64,000 nucleotides of DNA, taken from assembly GCF_932294415.1 (NCBI RefSeq), contig NC_065545.1:42322327-42386326 (forward strand), given 5' to 3'. Both the position numbers and the translations under genes were made by a program. Every line of letters begins with the position of its first letter. Positions within the stretch are counted from its first letter, which is position 1. The notes below the pieces were generated by a model. It ran no database searches and was not told the origin of the DNA. It saw nothing but the letters and a program-made list of their open reading frames with translations. This document shows, one piece after another, positions 1-10,884 of this stretch. Origin of the DNA: Quercus robur. Its lineage: Eukaryota; Streptophyta; Magnoliopsida; Fagales; Fagaceae.

Positions 1-155
1 AGAGTGATTTGTATTGTTGATTAGTTTTGGGATAAACTGATCTATGTTGTTTGATTTTTGTGCTAAATTGATTTGTCATCAGGGTGTGCAAGATTTAAGC
101 CAAGTTGTGCAAAAATATTTTTAAGGGTAATTAAATTAATAAAAACCAATTGAGC

Positions 156-980
156 AGGTTCGAACCCTCGTTTTATTCGAAGATAAAAACCAATTGAGCT
201 AACTGAAACTCAAAACTTAATTTGATAATTTTTTGGTTAAGTTGCAATCTTTGCAAAATCAAATTAAGCATCTGTTTGGGATGAGCTGAAAAATTCAGCT
301 TATCTACACTTTTATCTTATTTTTAATATTATTCATGAGTCCCATTGTACTATTCAGCTTATTTTTTAACCTATTTTTTATACTTTCAGCAAAAAGTTTT
401 TAGGTTCAACTAAATAAGTTGTTCCTAAATGAACACTAATACTAACTTGATGCCAAGGAAAAATAAGACTTATTGTGAAATTTTTTTTTTGTAGTAGCTG
501 TTAATCATCTTTAAAAATCCGTAGTACCGCCATGAGAGATTAGGACATTGGGTTGTAGGATTGTTTGCTTCCCATATATACATACAAATGACATCTAAGC
601 TATAATCAGACATAACATAAAATCTGATTTTGAATTTTAAGGTTGCTGGGTATATAGAGTGGCTACGTTGGGTTTAGGTTGTAGGGATTTCAACCCAACT
701 TCAGTCAAAATTTATCTAGGCTTGACTTTTTCTATACAAGCCCGACCCGAGCCCAAGGCAAGTTAGAAAATTCCCATCTTAAGTTAGAATTGGGTTTAGG
801 TTTATTTGAACTAGCTTGCCCTAAGTAGGCTGAGTTTACACCCCTATCAATTATCCCAATTCTCACTTGTAAAGATTGTGCATCCAATTCTTCTCAAAAA
901 ATAAAAAAATAAAAAAATAATTGTGAATCCAACTCATTAACATGACAAACTCAACTCAACCCGATATCTTTGGTTCATTT
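156..980 (+). repeat. Long direct repeat, copy A (empty-site copy for the Pack-MULE)
   Basis: This non-coding stretch is clearly similar to 2990-5487 in the same orientation. Shared landmarks are a ttcgaac/ctcgttttattc block, the block 'catctttaaaaatccgtag', and 'tatacaagccc'. It lacks the 1.85-kb Pack-MULE found in copy B but carries a MITE that copy B lacks. The two copies flank the DUF3820 gene. The origin of the repeat is not recognised; boundaries are approximate. Confidence 0.8.
268..436. mobile_element. Tourist-like MITE (PIF/Harbinger type)
   Basis: The 169-bp element has imperfect terminal inverted repeats (GCATCTGTTTGGGA at the left, GTGTTCATTTAGGA read inward from the right) and is flanked by TAA on both sides (265-267 and 437-439). 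Repeat copy B has the uninterrupted sequence 'cagattaatactaac' at the equivalent place, so it is an insertion. A three-base TAA/TTA TSD with G-starting termini is characteristic of Tourist elements. Confidence 0.7.
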
Positions 981-1858
981 TTCGTATAAGCGAGTTCCAC
1001 TTTGAAAAAATAAAAATTATAAAATTGAGTTCCGTATGACATTTTTTTATTTAAAAAAGTCATATCTACACCTGCCATCATGATAAAACACTCATGAAAC
1101 TTGATATTGGTAGTACTAAGTTCTACACAAAAATCGATTTTCATAATATTGAGTTTCAAAAAAATGGTATTTTGCCAAATAGTTTGGAAACAATGTTATT
1201 TTGCTAAATATTTCGAAAATAAGTGGTATTTTGCTATTGAATAACACCAATATAAATAAGAGCAAATTAATAACCTAATAAACATGAGTATAGCATTAAA
1301 TCAACACAAACTATTTTATTAGTATTTCAAAGTTATAATATAATTCTATACCAACTCAATTGATAAACAAAAAAGTAAATAATAAAATTATATAATATAT
1401 ATTAAATATAGGTGAATCGGGTTGGGTTAGGTGGATTCCGCACCCAACCCTACCCATTGTTTAAAAAATAAATAAATAAATAACAATCTAATCCAACTCA
1501 CCAACTCTTAAAAATTGACCCAACTTGATAGGTTGAGTTAGATTATGTCGATTTTGGTGGATCCAAAGGTTAATTGCACACTCTTAACTTCCAAATATAA
1601 TGAACTAAAACAACAAAGCTAGCAAGTAGTAATACCTAATTCGTTTACTCAAAACTAGAGAATCAACTTGTTTAAACATAACTTTAGCACCCCCAAAAAA
1701 AAAAAAAAAAAACTTGTTTAAACATAAATAATCATGATCAGCAAAAACGTAAAATTCCCTAAATTATATAATTGCGTATTTAAAGAAAATGTTATGCTAA
1801 AATCATTTTATAGACCACAAGTACTTCAAAAGAAATTTACAGGAGAGAAGAGGAAGAA
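981..1858. other. AT-rich spacer without recognised features
   Basis: Contains short A-runs and low-complexity AT sequence. No convincing reading frame or structured repeat was seen. The last part is presumably the 3' flank of the minus-strand DUF3820 gene. Confidence 0.6.
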
Positions 1859-2665
1859 TTACGAGGGTCTTTTCTGGTTGAGCACCTTCTTCAACAGAGC
1901 TTCACGACCAGGAAATGGATTATAAAACTCCATCTTCTGTTCTTGACCATTCTTTGTATCCCTTTGAAATCTAATCACATCATCCCTACAACCTGCATTC
2001 CCATAAACCTTATTTCCAAAACCATCCTTGCTCTCCTCTTTAGTTCCCACTTCTCTCTTCTTCATCCTAAGCCTCTCTCTTCTCTCCTTCCTCTTCTCTT
2101 CACCTTTTGATAAAGCCTCAACCTTTTTTTCTCCCCTGATATCCACGTCCAAACCTCTCTCTTTTCCACTATTTTTGCTAAGTCTTGGAATTCTACCCCC
2201 TTTAGAGGTACCCAAAAGCTCAAAGCTGACTTTGCTCCAGCCAAGCTTATCTTTGTTATCCCAACCAAACCTTTCACTTATTTCCAACAACTCCGAAACC
2301 GAACTCTCATAATTTCTTGATAAAGAAACATTAAAACTATTTCCATTTAAAAGGTTCTCAGAAAATTCCCACTCAATCCGATCATTGTAAATTGGGTCTT
2401 GGAGGACTTGGTCTGCTAGCTTTGCCCACTCCTCAAAGTCACGGGCTCGGAGATTCTTGGATACCCATTTGAGGTAGCTTGAAGGGAGGGCTCCTAACAT
2501 TTTGCCCTTGTGTTTTCCGAAGTCTATGACGCGGTCTCTAGCTGGGATTGTTGTGGTAATGGAGGGTGCTTTGGTTCTGAATTTGAAAGAACATTTTACG
2601 TGAAAGGGTGAAGAAGAATGTGTGAGGTGACTTGGGTGAAAAGTGTGTGGAAGAAAGAGGGTCAT
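1859..2665 (-). CDS. DUF3820-domain protein, probably plastid-targeted
   Basis: Intact single-exon frame of 268 codons. Residues about 46-100 match the DUF3820 family (Pfam name 'putative quorum-sensing-regulated virulence factor'): the core VIDFGKHKGKMLGALPSSYL is followed by WVSKN and an acidic helical stretch. Known members are small bacterial proteins and plant nuclear-encoded proteins with no established reaction, so no function is assigned. The first about 40 residues are rich in Ser, Thr, His and Pro with almost no acidic residues, which suggests a chloroplast transit peptide (inference). Residues about 175-225 are a highly charged Lys/Arg/Glu stretch, probably helical or disordered. 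The ATG at 2665 is the first in frame and gives the expected N-terminal extension before the domain. No splice signals are needed. The gene is flanked by copies A and B of a long direct repeat. Confidence 0.85.
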   Translation of the reverse strand: MTLFLPHTFHPSHLTHSSSPFHVKCSFKFRTKAPSITTTIPARDRVIDFGKHKGKMLGALPSSYLKWVSKNLRARDFEEWAKLADQVLQDPIYNDRIEWEFSENLLNGNSFNVSLSRNYESSVSELLEISERFGWDNKDKLGWSKVSFELLGTSKGGRIPRLSKNSGKERGLDVDIRGEKKVEALSKGEEKRKERRERLRMKKREVGTKEESKDGFGNKVYGNAGCRDDVIRFQRDTKNGQEQKMEFYNPFPGREALLKKVLNQKRPS

Positions 2666-2989
2666 GGCATGGATTAGATAGATACTTAAAAGTTAAAACA
2701 AGGTACTATGTCTATGTCTTTGTCTATGGATGGAGGAGAAGATAAGAAAGATGACTGCCCCTGTCAACAGCCGACAAACGATGGTCCATCTCAGACCATG
2801 TGAAATGTGATTGACCCAATTTTTAAACCCAGCCAAGCTTGTCTAATTCTTTGGGCTTGGACTGGGCTCTGGCTAGTTCGTAATGGGTAGGCTTAATTTT
2901 ATCATTTTTTTTAATATATATTATAGAATTTCAACTTATACCTTCCATTTTATCATTAAATCGAGATATCAATCAATTTAAAATGTAGG
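2666..2989 (-). promoter_or_regulatory. Upstream region of the DUF3820 gene
   Basis: This short interval upstream of the minus-strand gene must hold its promoter and 5' UTR. It includes a tct/atg-rich imperfect repeat (tatgtctatgtctttgtc) near 2708. No unambiguous TATA box was picked out; the assignment is positional. Confidence 0.35.
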
Positions 2990-3167
2990 TGACAGGATTC
3001 GAACTCTCGTTTTATTCAAAGATAAGAATTAGTTGAGCTAATTGAAACTCACAACTTAATTTGATAACTATTTGGTTAAGTTTTGGCTAAGTTGTAATCT
3101 TTTAGAATCAGATTAATACTAACTTGAGGTTGGGGAAAAACAAGACATGTATTGTGAATTTTATTTT

Positions 3168-3748
3168 GGGTAATTCTGATGCCACACCCCATCCCACAAC
3201 TATTTGCACAACTTTCATACGTGGCAAGCCACCTCATCACCTTGGGCCCACCTAAATTCCACAACACTTCTTTAGTTATTTCAAATATAACTACCACCGC
3301 AACTTTACACATTTTCTTCTTCTTCCTCCCAAACCCATATGTGAAAAAGCTTGAGCCCCCAAAATAAATTGCAGCGGCTGGAACTACGGTGGTGTGAAAA
3401 TGGAAAACTCACTCCGGAAAACACCATCCCATGCCAGAAAATAAAAACCCAGCCTTGAGAAACATTACCTCTCCACCGAAAAACCAAAACCCACTGCTCA
3501 TTGAATCCGCGAAAAGCATCGTTCATCTCAGATTTGCAGTTACTGGAGTAATGGCACGGTGGCTCGTAAACGGAAATCCCACGGCAGAAAACACCATCCC
3601 AAATCGGAAAATGAAAACCCATCCTTGTAAAACATTAATCCATTGCTAAAAACAAAAACCCATTGCTTAATGAACTTACAAATTTTGTTTGTGTTTAAAT
3701 GCCATCCAATGGACTTAAAAATCTTGTTTGTGTTTTAAATTCCATCCA
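3168..3748 (+). repeat. Left long TIR of the Pack-MULE
   Basis: Inverse complement of 4433-5015 with only scattered mismatches and small indels. The innermost shared sequence is TCCATCCA. Confidence 0.88.
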
Positions 3749-4186
3749 AGTAAAGGAATAACTTCAATTGAGCTAATGTTTCAGCAACTTCTGGGCAGAT
3801 TGGTGCTGCTCTTTTTTTGCTAAATGATTGATTTTGATTATGTGCGCACTTTGCGAATATCACGGGCTTTTCCTTTCTTTTTGTCAATGTTTTGTGTCAA
3901 CCTAGATTTTATGAGTTGAGCTTAAAAGAGCGTTTGTAACTCTCATTTTAAACTTTTAAAACAAAACAGCTTATACAAATGCACCCTTAATTTAATTATA
4001 ACTAGTATTTTTTTTTTTTTTTTTGAATTTACATATTATGAAAGAAATTCGGGTCTGTTTGGATGTTCAAAAAAACAGAGGAAAAGAGAAAAACCCTCTG
4101 TTTCCTCGTTCCTGTATGTTTTTGACAACCAGACAAGGCATAAAATACAAGCAAAATAAGAGAAGAGAAATGGGTTTTTGGGTTAC

Positions 4187-4260
4187 CTGGTAATAGTGTT
4201 AGAAAAGCCATCAACAACGAGAGCAGAGAGAAGCTTAGCGTTGGAGAAAGAGCGAGCCAT
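4187..4260 (-). pseudogene. Captured exon 1 of a LEA_3-family gene (LEA5/SAG21 type)
   Basis: Read on the minus strand from the ATG at 4260, the fragment encodes MARSFSNAKLLSALVVDGFS and then NTITR, ending in a good donor site CCAG|GTAACC at 4187/4186. This is the conserved mitochondrial-targeting-like N-terminus of plant LEA_3 proteins (LEA5, Arabidopsis SAG21), whose next exon normally encodes RGYA and the WVPDP motif. No second exon is present inside the element, so only the 5' UTR, exon 1 and the start of the intron were captured. A read-through product would be unrelated after residue 25. Identification rests on recalled family sequence; frame, splice site and position all agree. Confidence 0.82.
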
Positions 4261-4432
4261 TTTAATTCAAAATTTCTTTTTTTTTTAAAAGACGAGAGAT
4301 TAAAATCTACTCCACCGCAGAGAGATTTTTTTTCCTTTTCTTCGGAGAGAAGAGAAATTTTCTATTGAAGGAAAGAAACCTTCCACAGCAGCGAAAAACT
4401 CTTTTCCTTTTGGGAATTGGCTCTCTCAAACA

Positions 4433-5015
4433 TGGATGGAATTTAAAACACAAACAAGATTTTTAAGTCCATTGGATGGAATTTAAACACAAACAAAATT
4501 TGTAAGTTTATTAAGCAATGGGTTTTTGTTTTCAGCAATGGATTAATGTTTTACAAGGATGGGTTTTCATTTTCCGATTTGGGATGGTGTTTTCTGCTGT
4601 GGGATTTCCGTTTACGAGCCACCGTGCCAGTACTCCAGCAACTGCAAATCTGAGACGAACGATGCTTTTCGCGGATTCAAGGAGCAGTGGGTTTTGGTTT
4701 TTCAGCGGAGAGGTAATGTTTCTCAAGGCTGGGTTTTTATTTTCTGGCATGGGATGGTGTTTTCTGGAGTGAGTTTTCCATTTTCGCACCACCGTGGTTC
4801 CAGCCACTGCAATTTATTTTGGGGGCTCAAGCTTTTTCACATATGGGTTTTGGGAGGAAGAAGAAGAAAAGGTGTAAAGTTGCGGTGGTAGTTATATTTG
4901 AAATAACCAAAGAAATGTTGTGGAATTTAGGTGGGCCCAAGGTGATGAGGTGGCTTGCCACATATGAAAGTTGTGCAAATAGTTGTGGGATTGGGGTGTG
5001 GCATCAGAATTACCC
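4433..5015 (-). repeat. Right long TIR of the Pack-MULE
   Basis: Inverse complement of 3168-3748. The outer end reads GGCATCAGAATTACCC before the TSD. Confidence 0.88.
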
Positions 5016-5487
5016 TTTTATTTTGTAGTATCCATTAATCATCTTTAAAAATCCGTAGTACTGCTAAAATCAGACAGCATAAAATCTGTTTTTGAATTTG
5101 AAGGTTGCTGGGCACATAGATAGGCTACATTGGGTTCAGGTTGTAGGGATTTCAATTCAACTTCAGTCAAAATTTATCTCGGCTTGACTTTTTCTATACA
5201 AGCCCAACCCGACCCAAGGCAAGTTAGAAAAATCTCATCTTAAGTTTTTTTTTTTAAGGAAAAAATCCCATCTTAAGTTAGAATTGGGTTTAGGTTTATT
5301 TGAACTAGCTTGCCCTAAGTAAGCTGAGTTAAACCCCTATCAATTTTCCCAATCCTTACGTGTAAATAAGCTAAAGATTGTGCACCCAACTCTTCTCCAA
5401 AAAAAAAAAAAAAAATGTTAATCCAACTCATTAACATGACAAACTCAACTCAAACCAACTCAACCCAATATTTTTGGTTTGTATTTT

Positions 5488-7029
5488 GTTGGTCGATAGT
5501 TGAATTGGGTTCTTTTTTTTTTTTTAGCTTGGGCTGGATCAAGTTCAATTGGCAAAATTTTCAACGTAAGTAATCTAACTCAACTTACATATACTATTAC
5601 TATTAATAATTTAAAAATACTTTTTTTCCTACTCTACACACATCATCTGTGACACCCTAAGTACTAACCTTAATTTTATTTTATTTCTCATCTCTTTCTT
5701 ATGCCTATTATATAAATAGTAAAATTTATTAAATAATAGCCTTAAAATAGTCGAATGAAAACTCTTTTATTTATTAGGGATGACCCAATTCTACAACCTA
5801 ACTTGAATACTGCAGGTTGCATTTATTTGGTCTTTAGAGTTATCATGAGTTGGGTTGGACTAGGGATTTCTTGATCCAAGTAGTTTGGATAGATTGAAAA
5901 ATACCCTAAACTCTACTAAAACCCAACCCATAAATACTTCTTATTGTTTGAATCAAGAATTAAGACCTTTCTAATGCTCCTCTTTGCCATGCATAAACTG
6001 AATCAACAATTAGTATAAGCACAAAAATAAAAGCTTCTATAAATACAAATATACCGAATACATCAAAACTCATTGCCCATAGATAAAGAAAAACCGTTTC
6101 AACATTAAAATTAAAAATAAAAAATAAAACTAGAGCAAACATATAATACCGAATTCAAAATTGAAGCCAAGCATCGCCCATTAATTCTATTTCTGACTCA
6201 TAACTAGAAAGTTTTGGTGGGAGAAAGAGGACATTGGGTGGGATCTATCAATAGCGAATTCCCCATACAAATAAGGGTGCCTATCGATGATAGGCTCTAA
6301 AGGGTTTGAGATCGAGGTATTGTTAGCCAAGAAGACTTGGCCAATCCACATGGCCTGCTTGATGGACGTCAATGATGAGGACATCGTAAATTGGTCCGAG
6401 ATGAATTTCTTTATTAATTAATTAGTTATGTAGTAGTTTGAATTTTCTTATATCATTAATAAAACACAATTTTCTATTCAAACAAATCAAACTTGGGAAT
6501 CATTCTTAAATTTAAAATCACATTTAATATTTAATGGTTCAAATTTGTTATGAAGTTTGGTTTTGTGATCGAAAATCCACAATTGGTTTTTTAATAGAAA
6601 AATGGAAGGAGTGTTTTTCAATATTTGTTATTTATGATTTTCCACTAAACAAAATAGGATCAAGTTACCATGGTATTATTTTCACCAATGTTATACTATT
6701 TTGACAATTTTTTTTAAACCAAAAGTTTGTCAAATCCACCATCCCCACCCAATGGCGAAGCCACTGGTCCCCCAATTGTTATTATTATTATTTTTTTTTT
6801 AAATGTTAAATAGATATTGTTTTTGTGGGTGTGTCTGGAAGGTCCCAATTTTATTTTTTATTTTTAAAAGAAAGTATGAGGTTCCTTATGTTCATTAGAA
6901 TACAATAATAATCCTATTAGTTGTATACACCAATTATTTTTTATCAAATAAAAATATAATACATATATCTTAAAAATTAAAGGAAAAAATTAAAAATGTT
7001 TTTATTCTCCCTAATCTTAGAATGATAGT

Positions 7030-7065
<36 letters not shown>

Positions 7066-7146
7066 TTAAAGTTATTGAATCTTTTTGTCAATTTTTTACT
7101 CAATTCGTTCAACTTCAATAGGAATATTTTTTGTAGTTCAAATAAG
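5488..7146. other. Intergenic AT-rich region, no supported gene
   Basis: Contains a poly-T run near 7030-7061, a degraded stretch near 6750 ('ggcgaagccactgg') resembling a decayed hAT terminus, and a 65-codon minus-strand frame at 6187-6384 with no recognisable family. Nothing else was seen. Confidence 0.5.
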
Positions 7147-7151
7147 GTTAT

Positions 7152-7825
7152 TGTAAGGACTCAATTTGTAACGATCCCAATTGGTTTATTGGGTTCGAAT
7201 GTTTGAGGTCCAAACAATAAAATTTGTAGAGCGTGGGCTGAAAGGCTAGTCTTTAGTCACAGGACAGTGGTTGGTCATGGTACTCATACAGAGGTGAACC
7301 ATGTTTGCTTGAAAAGTCTTTCTCCTCGACATGGCCTGGGAGGCACTGGTTCTTGGTCTTTTTTCCCAGCCCCTTTTCTGGATTGCTTACTTCTCTTTTT
7401 ATATTAGCCTTTACTCTTCCTCTAACGTCCACGTGTAGGTTCAGTTTTCTAGGGCTGATACTTGTCCCATCGGCCCATACCCAAAGTAGTTGGGGGTGGT
7501 TGTAAAAGCTGAAAAGTATTGCTCTGTCTAGCGCAGAGTATTTAATTGCAGTAATGACAGCCTTTCCTTTGTCCTTTGTCGCCATATTGTCCAGGGGTCC
7601 TTTCTCCATCAATGTGGAGGTGTTCATCTTTTCCTTAAACTGTTTCTATACCGTACTTGCACTTTCTTTCAGGAGCGCGTTGGGATGCCGAGGATAGAAT
7701 CATCATCGGCTATATCTCTAGGCCATTTGGACCTTTACTGTATGTCCTCAGCAATATCCCTCCTCGGCTCGGGCCTTGGGCCCTAAAGCAAAGTGGGCTG
7801 GGGTCACAAATTCTCTAACCCCACA
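7152..7825 (-). repeat. 3' LTR of element 1
   Basis: Pairs with 10067-10740 at the same length, with scattered substitutions. Its inner edge at 7826 is followed by a purine-rich tract on the minus strand (GGATTTTGAGAGGCTAT), the expected polypurine tract. Confidence 0.85.
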
Positions 7826-8439
7826 ATAGCCTCTCAAAATCCTGCTGTCCGGCCCCTCAGACGGAGAGGAGGGTTTTGGTGACGTCGGGCCTATGTCACG
7901 GCTTGCCAAGCTTTGTCTTTCATTAATGTCGGTGTCTCTTCATTTGCCTGGGAAATGCTCCTGGTTATGAGACATTCCTTGAGTTTTACTCACATCGTGC
8001 TTTTGCCGTTTCATTACACGAGACACGTCTTTAATAAGTTCCCTTTACAAGGTAATTCCAATCCAACGGTTGTAGATGGCGTTGGGAGTTGAGTGAGAAT
8101 TATCTCGTTTGTAGCTCTTCTTGGAAATCTATACAGATTAAATGCCACCAGACTTGCCTTCCATATAAGAAGTAAAGTAGGAGGTCATTTCCTTGACGTA
8201 CAGACCCCTCAATCTTTTCAAATTCCTAAACCACCTGCTGTGCTCAAAGTCCTCACTGCTAGTGGGATTAAGCCTTAGGGAGTGATATGGTTGGGGCGAA
8301 GATGGGGGTGAAGGGACCGCACCCTCTCCAGAAGCACTGGGTCTCTCCGAGACTCAAGATGGCCCGATCAGGGCAAGGGAGACAGAGACTCAAAGCATTT
8401 CTCCCCCTTGACAAGGCGGGAAAGAAGCCTCTTCTTCCT

Positions 8440-8748
8440 TTAACCAAAATCCGAAGTAGGTGCTGGTCGTATCAGATTTTTGGTGCGATAGCACTGGCTG
8501 GGGTTGCTCATCATCGGTACCATCCGCTCTCTCTCGAGCGCTGCTAACATGGCATTGGCTTGATGGGAGTTAGAGCTGGCATGGGGACTTGGCATCCCCA
8601 CTTCCTCCTCTCCTCTTTCTCTGGTGCCTCCTTTTGCCTCCGCTTCTTCTTCTCTTCCATCACTAGGGGCATCCTGGTGCTTCTGCTTCTTCTTCTGCCT
8701 CTTCTCCCCTTCCATCAATGGGGTCATCCTGACACGCTTAGTTGCCAT
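8440..8748 (-). CDS. Small charged ORF inside LTR element 1, function unknown
   Basis: A 102-codon minus-strand frame in the same orientation as the element. It begins MATKRVRMTPLMEGEKRQKK and is dominated by Lys, Glu, Gln and Arg. No capsid, zinc-knuckle or other recognised motif is visible, and it may be low-complexity sequence open by chance. It is the only sense-strand frame of note between the tandem array and the 3' LTR. Confidence 0.25.
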   Translation of the reverse strand: MATKRVRMTPLMEGEKRQKKKQKHQDAPSDGREEEAEAKGGTRERGEEEVGMPSPHASSNSHQANAMLAALERERMVPMMSNPSQCYRTKNLIRPAPTSDFG

Positions 8749-9365
8749 AAGAACAGAATTTTGAAGGATTTATCATTCTCTTGTATCTTTTTCCTTTTTG
8801 CTTTTCTTTTTGCTTTTGTAGTTAGCTTCTGGTATAGGCTTGCTTAAGCCCTTCATTGTATGATGTACTATTTCTTTGTATTAATAAAAGATGGCTTTAT
8901 TTTATTCTAAGTATTCTTTCTTTTCTGCAACAGTTATATTGTGAATGGATGTGCTATTTTTTTTTTTTTTTTTATTCTGAACGATACTTAGGGCCGAAAC
9001 CCTTGTTAACAAAAAACTATTATTTTGAATTCATTGAGACTAACAGGCACAATAATGCCGACCTGAAAAATGTTATACATATAAGAATAACCGAGATAAC
9101 AGTTGAATACTCTGTATTGCATATGAGGTGATCATCCGAGGATGGGTAACCCAAAATGAACTATCCGAGAAGGTCGCCGAGCGCTAGGGTGCTTTGCCAT
9201 GTTCCTGACAACATTCATAGCCTTAACCATTTTTGGCATTCGGTCCGAGGACCGAGGTATGATTGTACCGAGCCTAAATACTCGTTTACATTAGTTTCCC
9301 TAGAGTTGGGGATCCGAGGACAGGACGGGATTTCCATTCTGTCTAAGACTTAATCCATTTTCTAA

Positions 9366-9838
9366 TGACTAATCTCCCCATAGGTTTGAGTCTGAGGACC
9401 ATGCAATACCTTGGTTCTGTTCAAAACTCGTAATCTTCTTTAAGTAGTTGGTTTCCCCATAGATTTGAGTCCGAGGACCATGCAATACCTTGGTTCTGTC
9501 CAAAACTTAGATTTTCTTTAAGTAGTTGATTTCCCCATAGGTTTGAGTCCGAGAACCATGCAATACCTTGATTCTGTCCAAAACTTAGATTTTCTTTAAG
9601 TAGTTGGTTTCCCCATATGTTTGAGCCCGAGGACTATACAATACCTTGGTTCTGTTCAAAACTTAGATTTTCTTTAAGTAGTTGGTTTCCCCATAGGTTT
9701 GAGTCTGAGGACTATGCAATATCTTGGTTCTGTCCAAAACTTAGATTTTCTCTAAGTAGTTGGTTTCCCCATAGGTTTGAGTCCGAGGACCATGTAATAC
9801 CTTGGTTCTGTCCAAAACTTAGATTTTCTTTAAATTTC
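9366..9838 (-). repeat. 78-bp tandem array (about 6 units) inside element 1
   Basis: Units containing 'tttccccataggtttgag' and 'ccttggttctgtccaaaac' recur at 78-bp spacing (unit landmarks near 9374, 9452, 9530, 9608, 9686, 9764). Unit length divides by 3, so some units stay open in one frame (for example 9617-9847 +), but the encoded peptide is only the repeat. The core is shared, inverted, with the array at 55331-56289. Confidence 0.9.
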
Positions 9839-10048
9839 GAGAATTAGCCCTCGGCCAAGGTGTGGGGCGTTGATCTGACGATGGAAGCCCCTAGAATTGC
9901 CCGTGCCACTGGTGCTTCGAAGCGTAGCCCCTAGTGGAACTTTATATTAAGGCAACAACAACAGGTTGCTGGAAGTGATGAAGGGGCTTTCACAGGCCCT
10001 TGTTTAACAAGAGCTCGAACCACTGCCTGTGCCAACACACAAGCCTTT

Positions 10049-10064
10049 CCCACAGACGGCGCCA
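10049..10064 (-). promoter_or_regulatory. Primer-binding site of element 1
   Basis: The minus strand reads TGGCGCCGTCTGTGGG two bases inside the 5' LTR. The same sequence occurs at the equivalent position of the LTR element at 54379-58487. Confidence 0.75.
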
Positions 10065-10066
10065 AT

Positions 10067-10740
10067 TGTAAGGACTCAATTTGTAACGACCCCAATTGGT
10101 TTATTGGGTTTGAACGTTTGAGGCCCAAACAATAAAATTTCTAGAGCGTGGGCTGAAAGGCTAGTCCTTGGTCACCGGACAGTGGTTGGTCATGGTACTC
10201 ATACAGAGGTGAACCATATTTGCTTAAGAAGTCTTTCTCCTCGGCATGGCCTGGGAGGCTCTGGTTCTTGGCCTTTTTTCCCAGCCCCTTTTCTGGATTG
10301 CTTACTTCTCTTTTTATATTAGCCTTTACTCTTCCTCCAACGTCCATGTGTAGGTTTAGCTTTCCAGAGCTGATACTTGTCCCATCGGCCCATACCCAAA
10401 GTGGTTGGGGGTGGTTGTAAAAGCTGAAAAGCATTGCTCTGTCTAGCGCAGAGTATTTAATTACAGTAATGACAGCCTTTCATTTGTCCTTTGTCGCCAT
10501 ATAATCCAGGGGTCCTTTCTCCATCAATGTGGAGGTGTTCAGCTTTTCCTTAAACTGTTCCTATACCGTACTTGCACATTCTTTCAAGAGCGCGTTGGGA
10601 TGCCGAGGATAGAATCATCCTCGGCTATACCTCTAGGCCATTTGGACCTTTACTGTATGTCCTCGGTAATATCCCTCATTTGCTCGGGTCTTGGGCCCTA
10701 AAGCAAAGTGGGCCGGGGTCACAAATTCTCTGATCCCACA
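10067..10740 (-). repeat. 5' LTR of element 1
   Basis: 674 bp, TGTGGG...TTACA on the minus strand. Same subfamily as the solo LTR at 60073-60755. Confidence 0.85.
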
Positions 10741-10884
10741 GTTATAAAATATTTAATTTATATCTTGAGTTCTGTTTATTTTAGACTACTTACTTAATAG
10801 GATTATTTTTTGAGAAAGTACGTAATAGGATTTTTTATTTTTATTTATTTATTAAAGGAGAAGAGGGGTGAAAATTTTAAAATG

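Larger units (their letters stand above)
3168..5015. mobile_element. Pack-MULE (non-autonomous Mutator-like element carrying a host gene fragment)
   Basis: The 1848-bp element begins GGGTAATTCTGATGCC and ends with its inverse complement. It has terminal inverted repeats of about 580 bp (3168-3748 and 4433-5015), and is bounded by a perfect 9-bp TSD, TTTTATTTT, at 3159-3167 and 5016-5024. Long TIRs plus a 9-bp TSD are the hallmark of Mutator-like elements. No transposase is encoded. The 684-bp interior holds minus-strand sequence matching the start of a LEA5/SAG21-type gene, so it is a Pack-MULE. The mirror-image ORFs in the two arms (3431-3649 + and 4532-4807 -) are the same TIR sequence, not genes. 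Confidence 0.88.
2990..5487 (+). repeat. Long direct repeat, copy B (interrupted by the Pack-MULE)
   Basis: Second copy of the repeat at 156-980. Similarity runs up to 3167, is broken by the element at 3168-5015, and resumes at 5016-5024. Outside the insertion the order of landmarks is the same as in copy A. Copy A reads through as 'tgtgaaattttttttttgta', which matches the pre-insertion sequence. Confidence 0.8.
7152..10740 (-). mobile_element. Non-autonomous LTR retrotransposon with internal tandem array (element 1)
   Basis: Two 674-bp LTRs (7152-7825 and 10067-10740) enclose about 2.24 kb and are flanked by the 5-bp TSD GTTAT (7147-7151 and 10741-10745). On the minus strand the LTRs run TGTGGG...TTACA. 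A primer-binding-site sequence lies just inside the 10067-10740 LTR, which makes that the 5' LTR and the element minus-oriented. A polypurine-like tract borders the other LTR. No gag, protease, integrase or RT motif was found, so it must be mobilised in trans (LARD-like). The interior contains a 78-bp tandem array and a small charged ORF. Confidence 0.88.

Noticed and set aside
2028-2312. Plus-strand 94-codon ORF and another minus-strand frame over the DUF3820 gene
   Set aside because: Shadow frames of the Ser/Lys/Glu-rich part of the real gene.
3431-4891. ORFs in the two arms of the Pack-MULE
   Set aside because: The plus-strand ORF in the left arm and the minus-strand ORF in the right arm are the same TIR sequence; no known protein is encoded.
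6187-6384. 65-codon minus-strand ORF
   Set aside because: Reads smoothly but matches no family I know and lacks supporting context.
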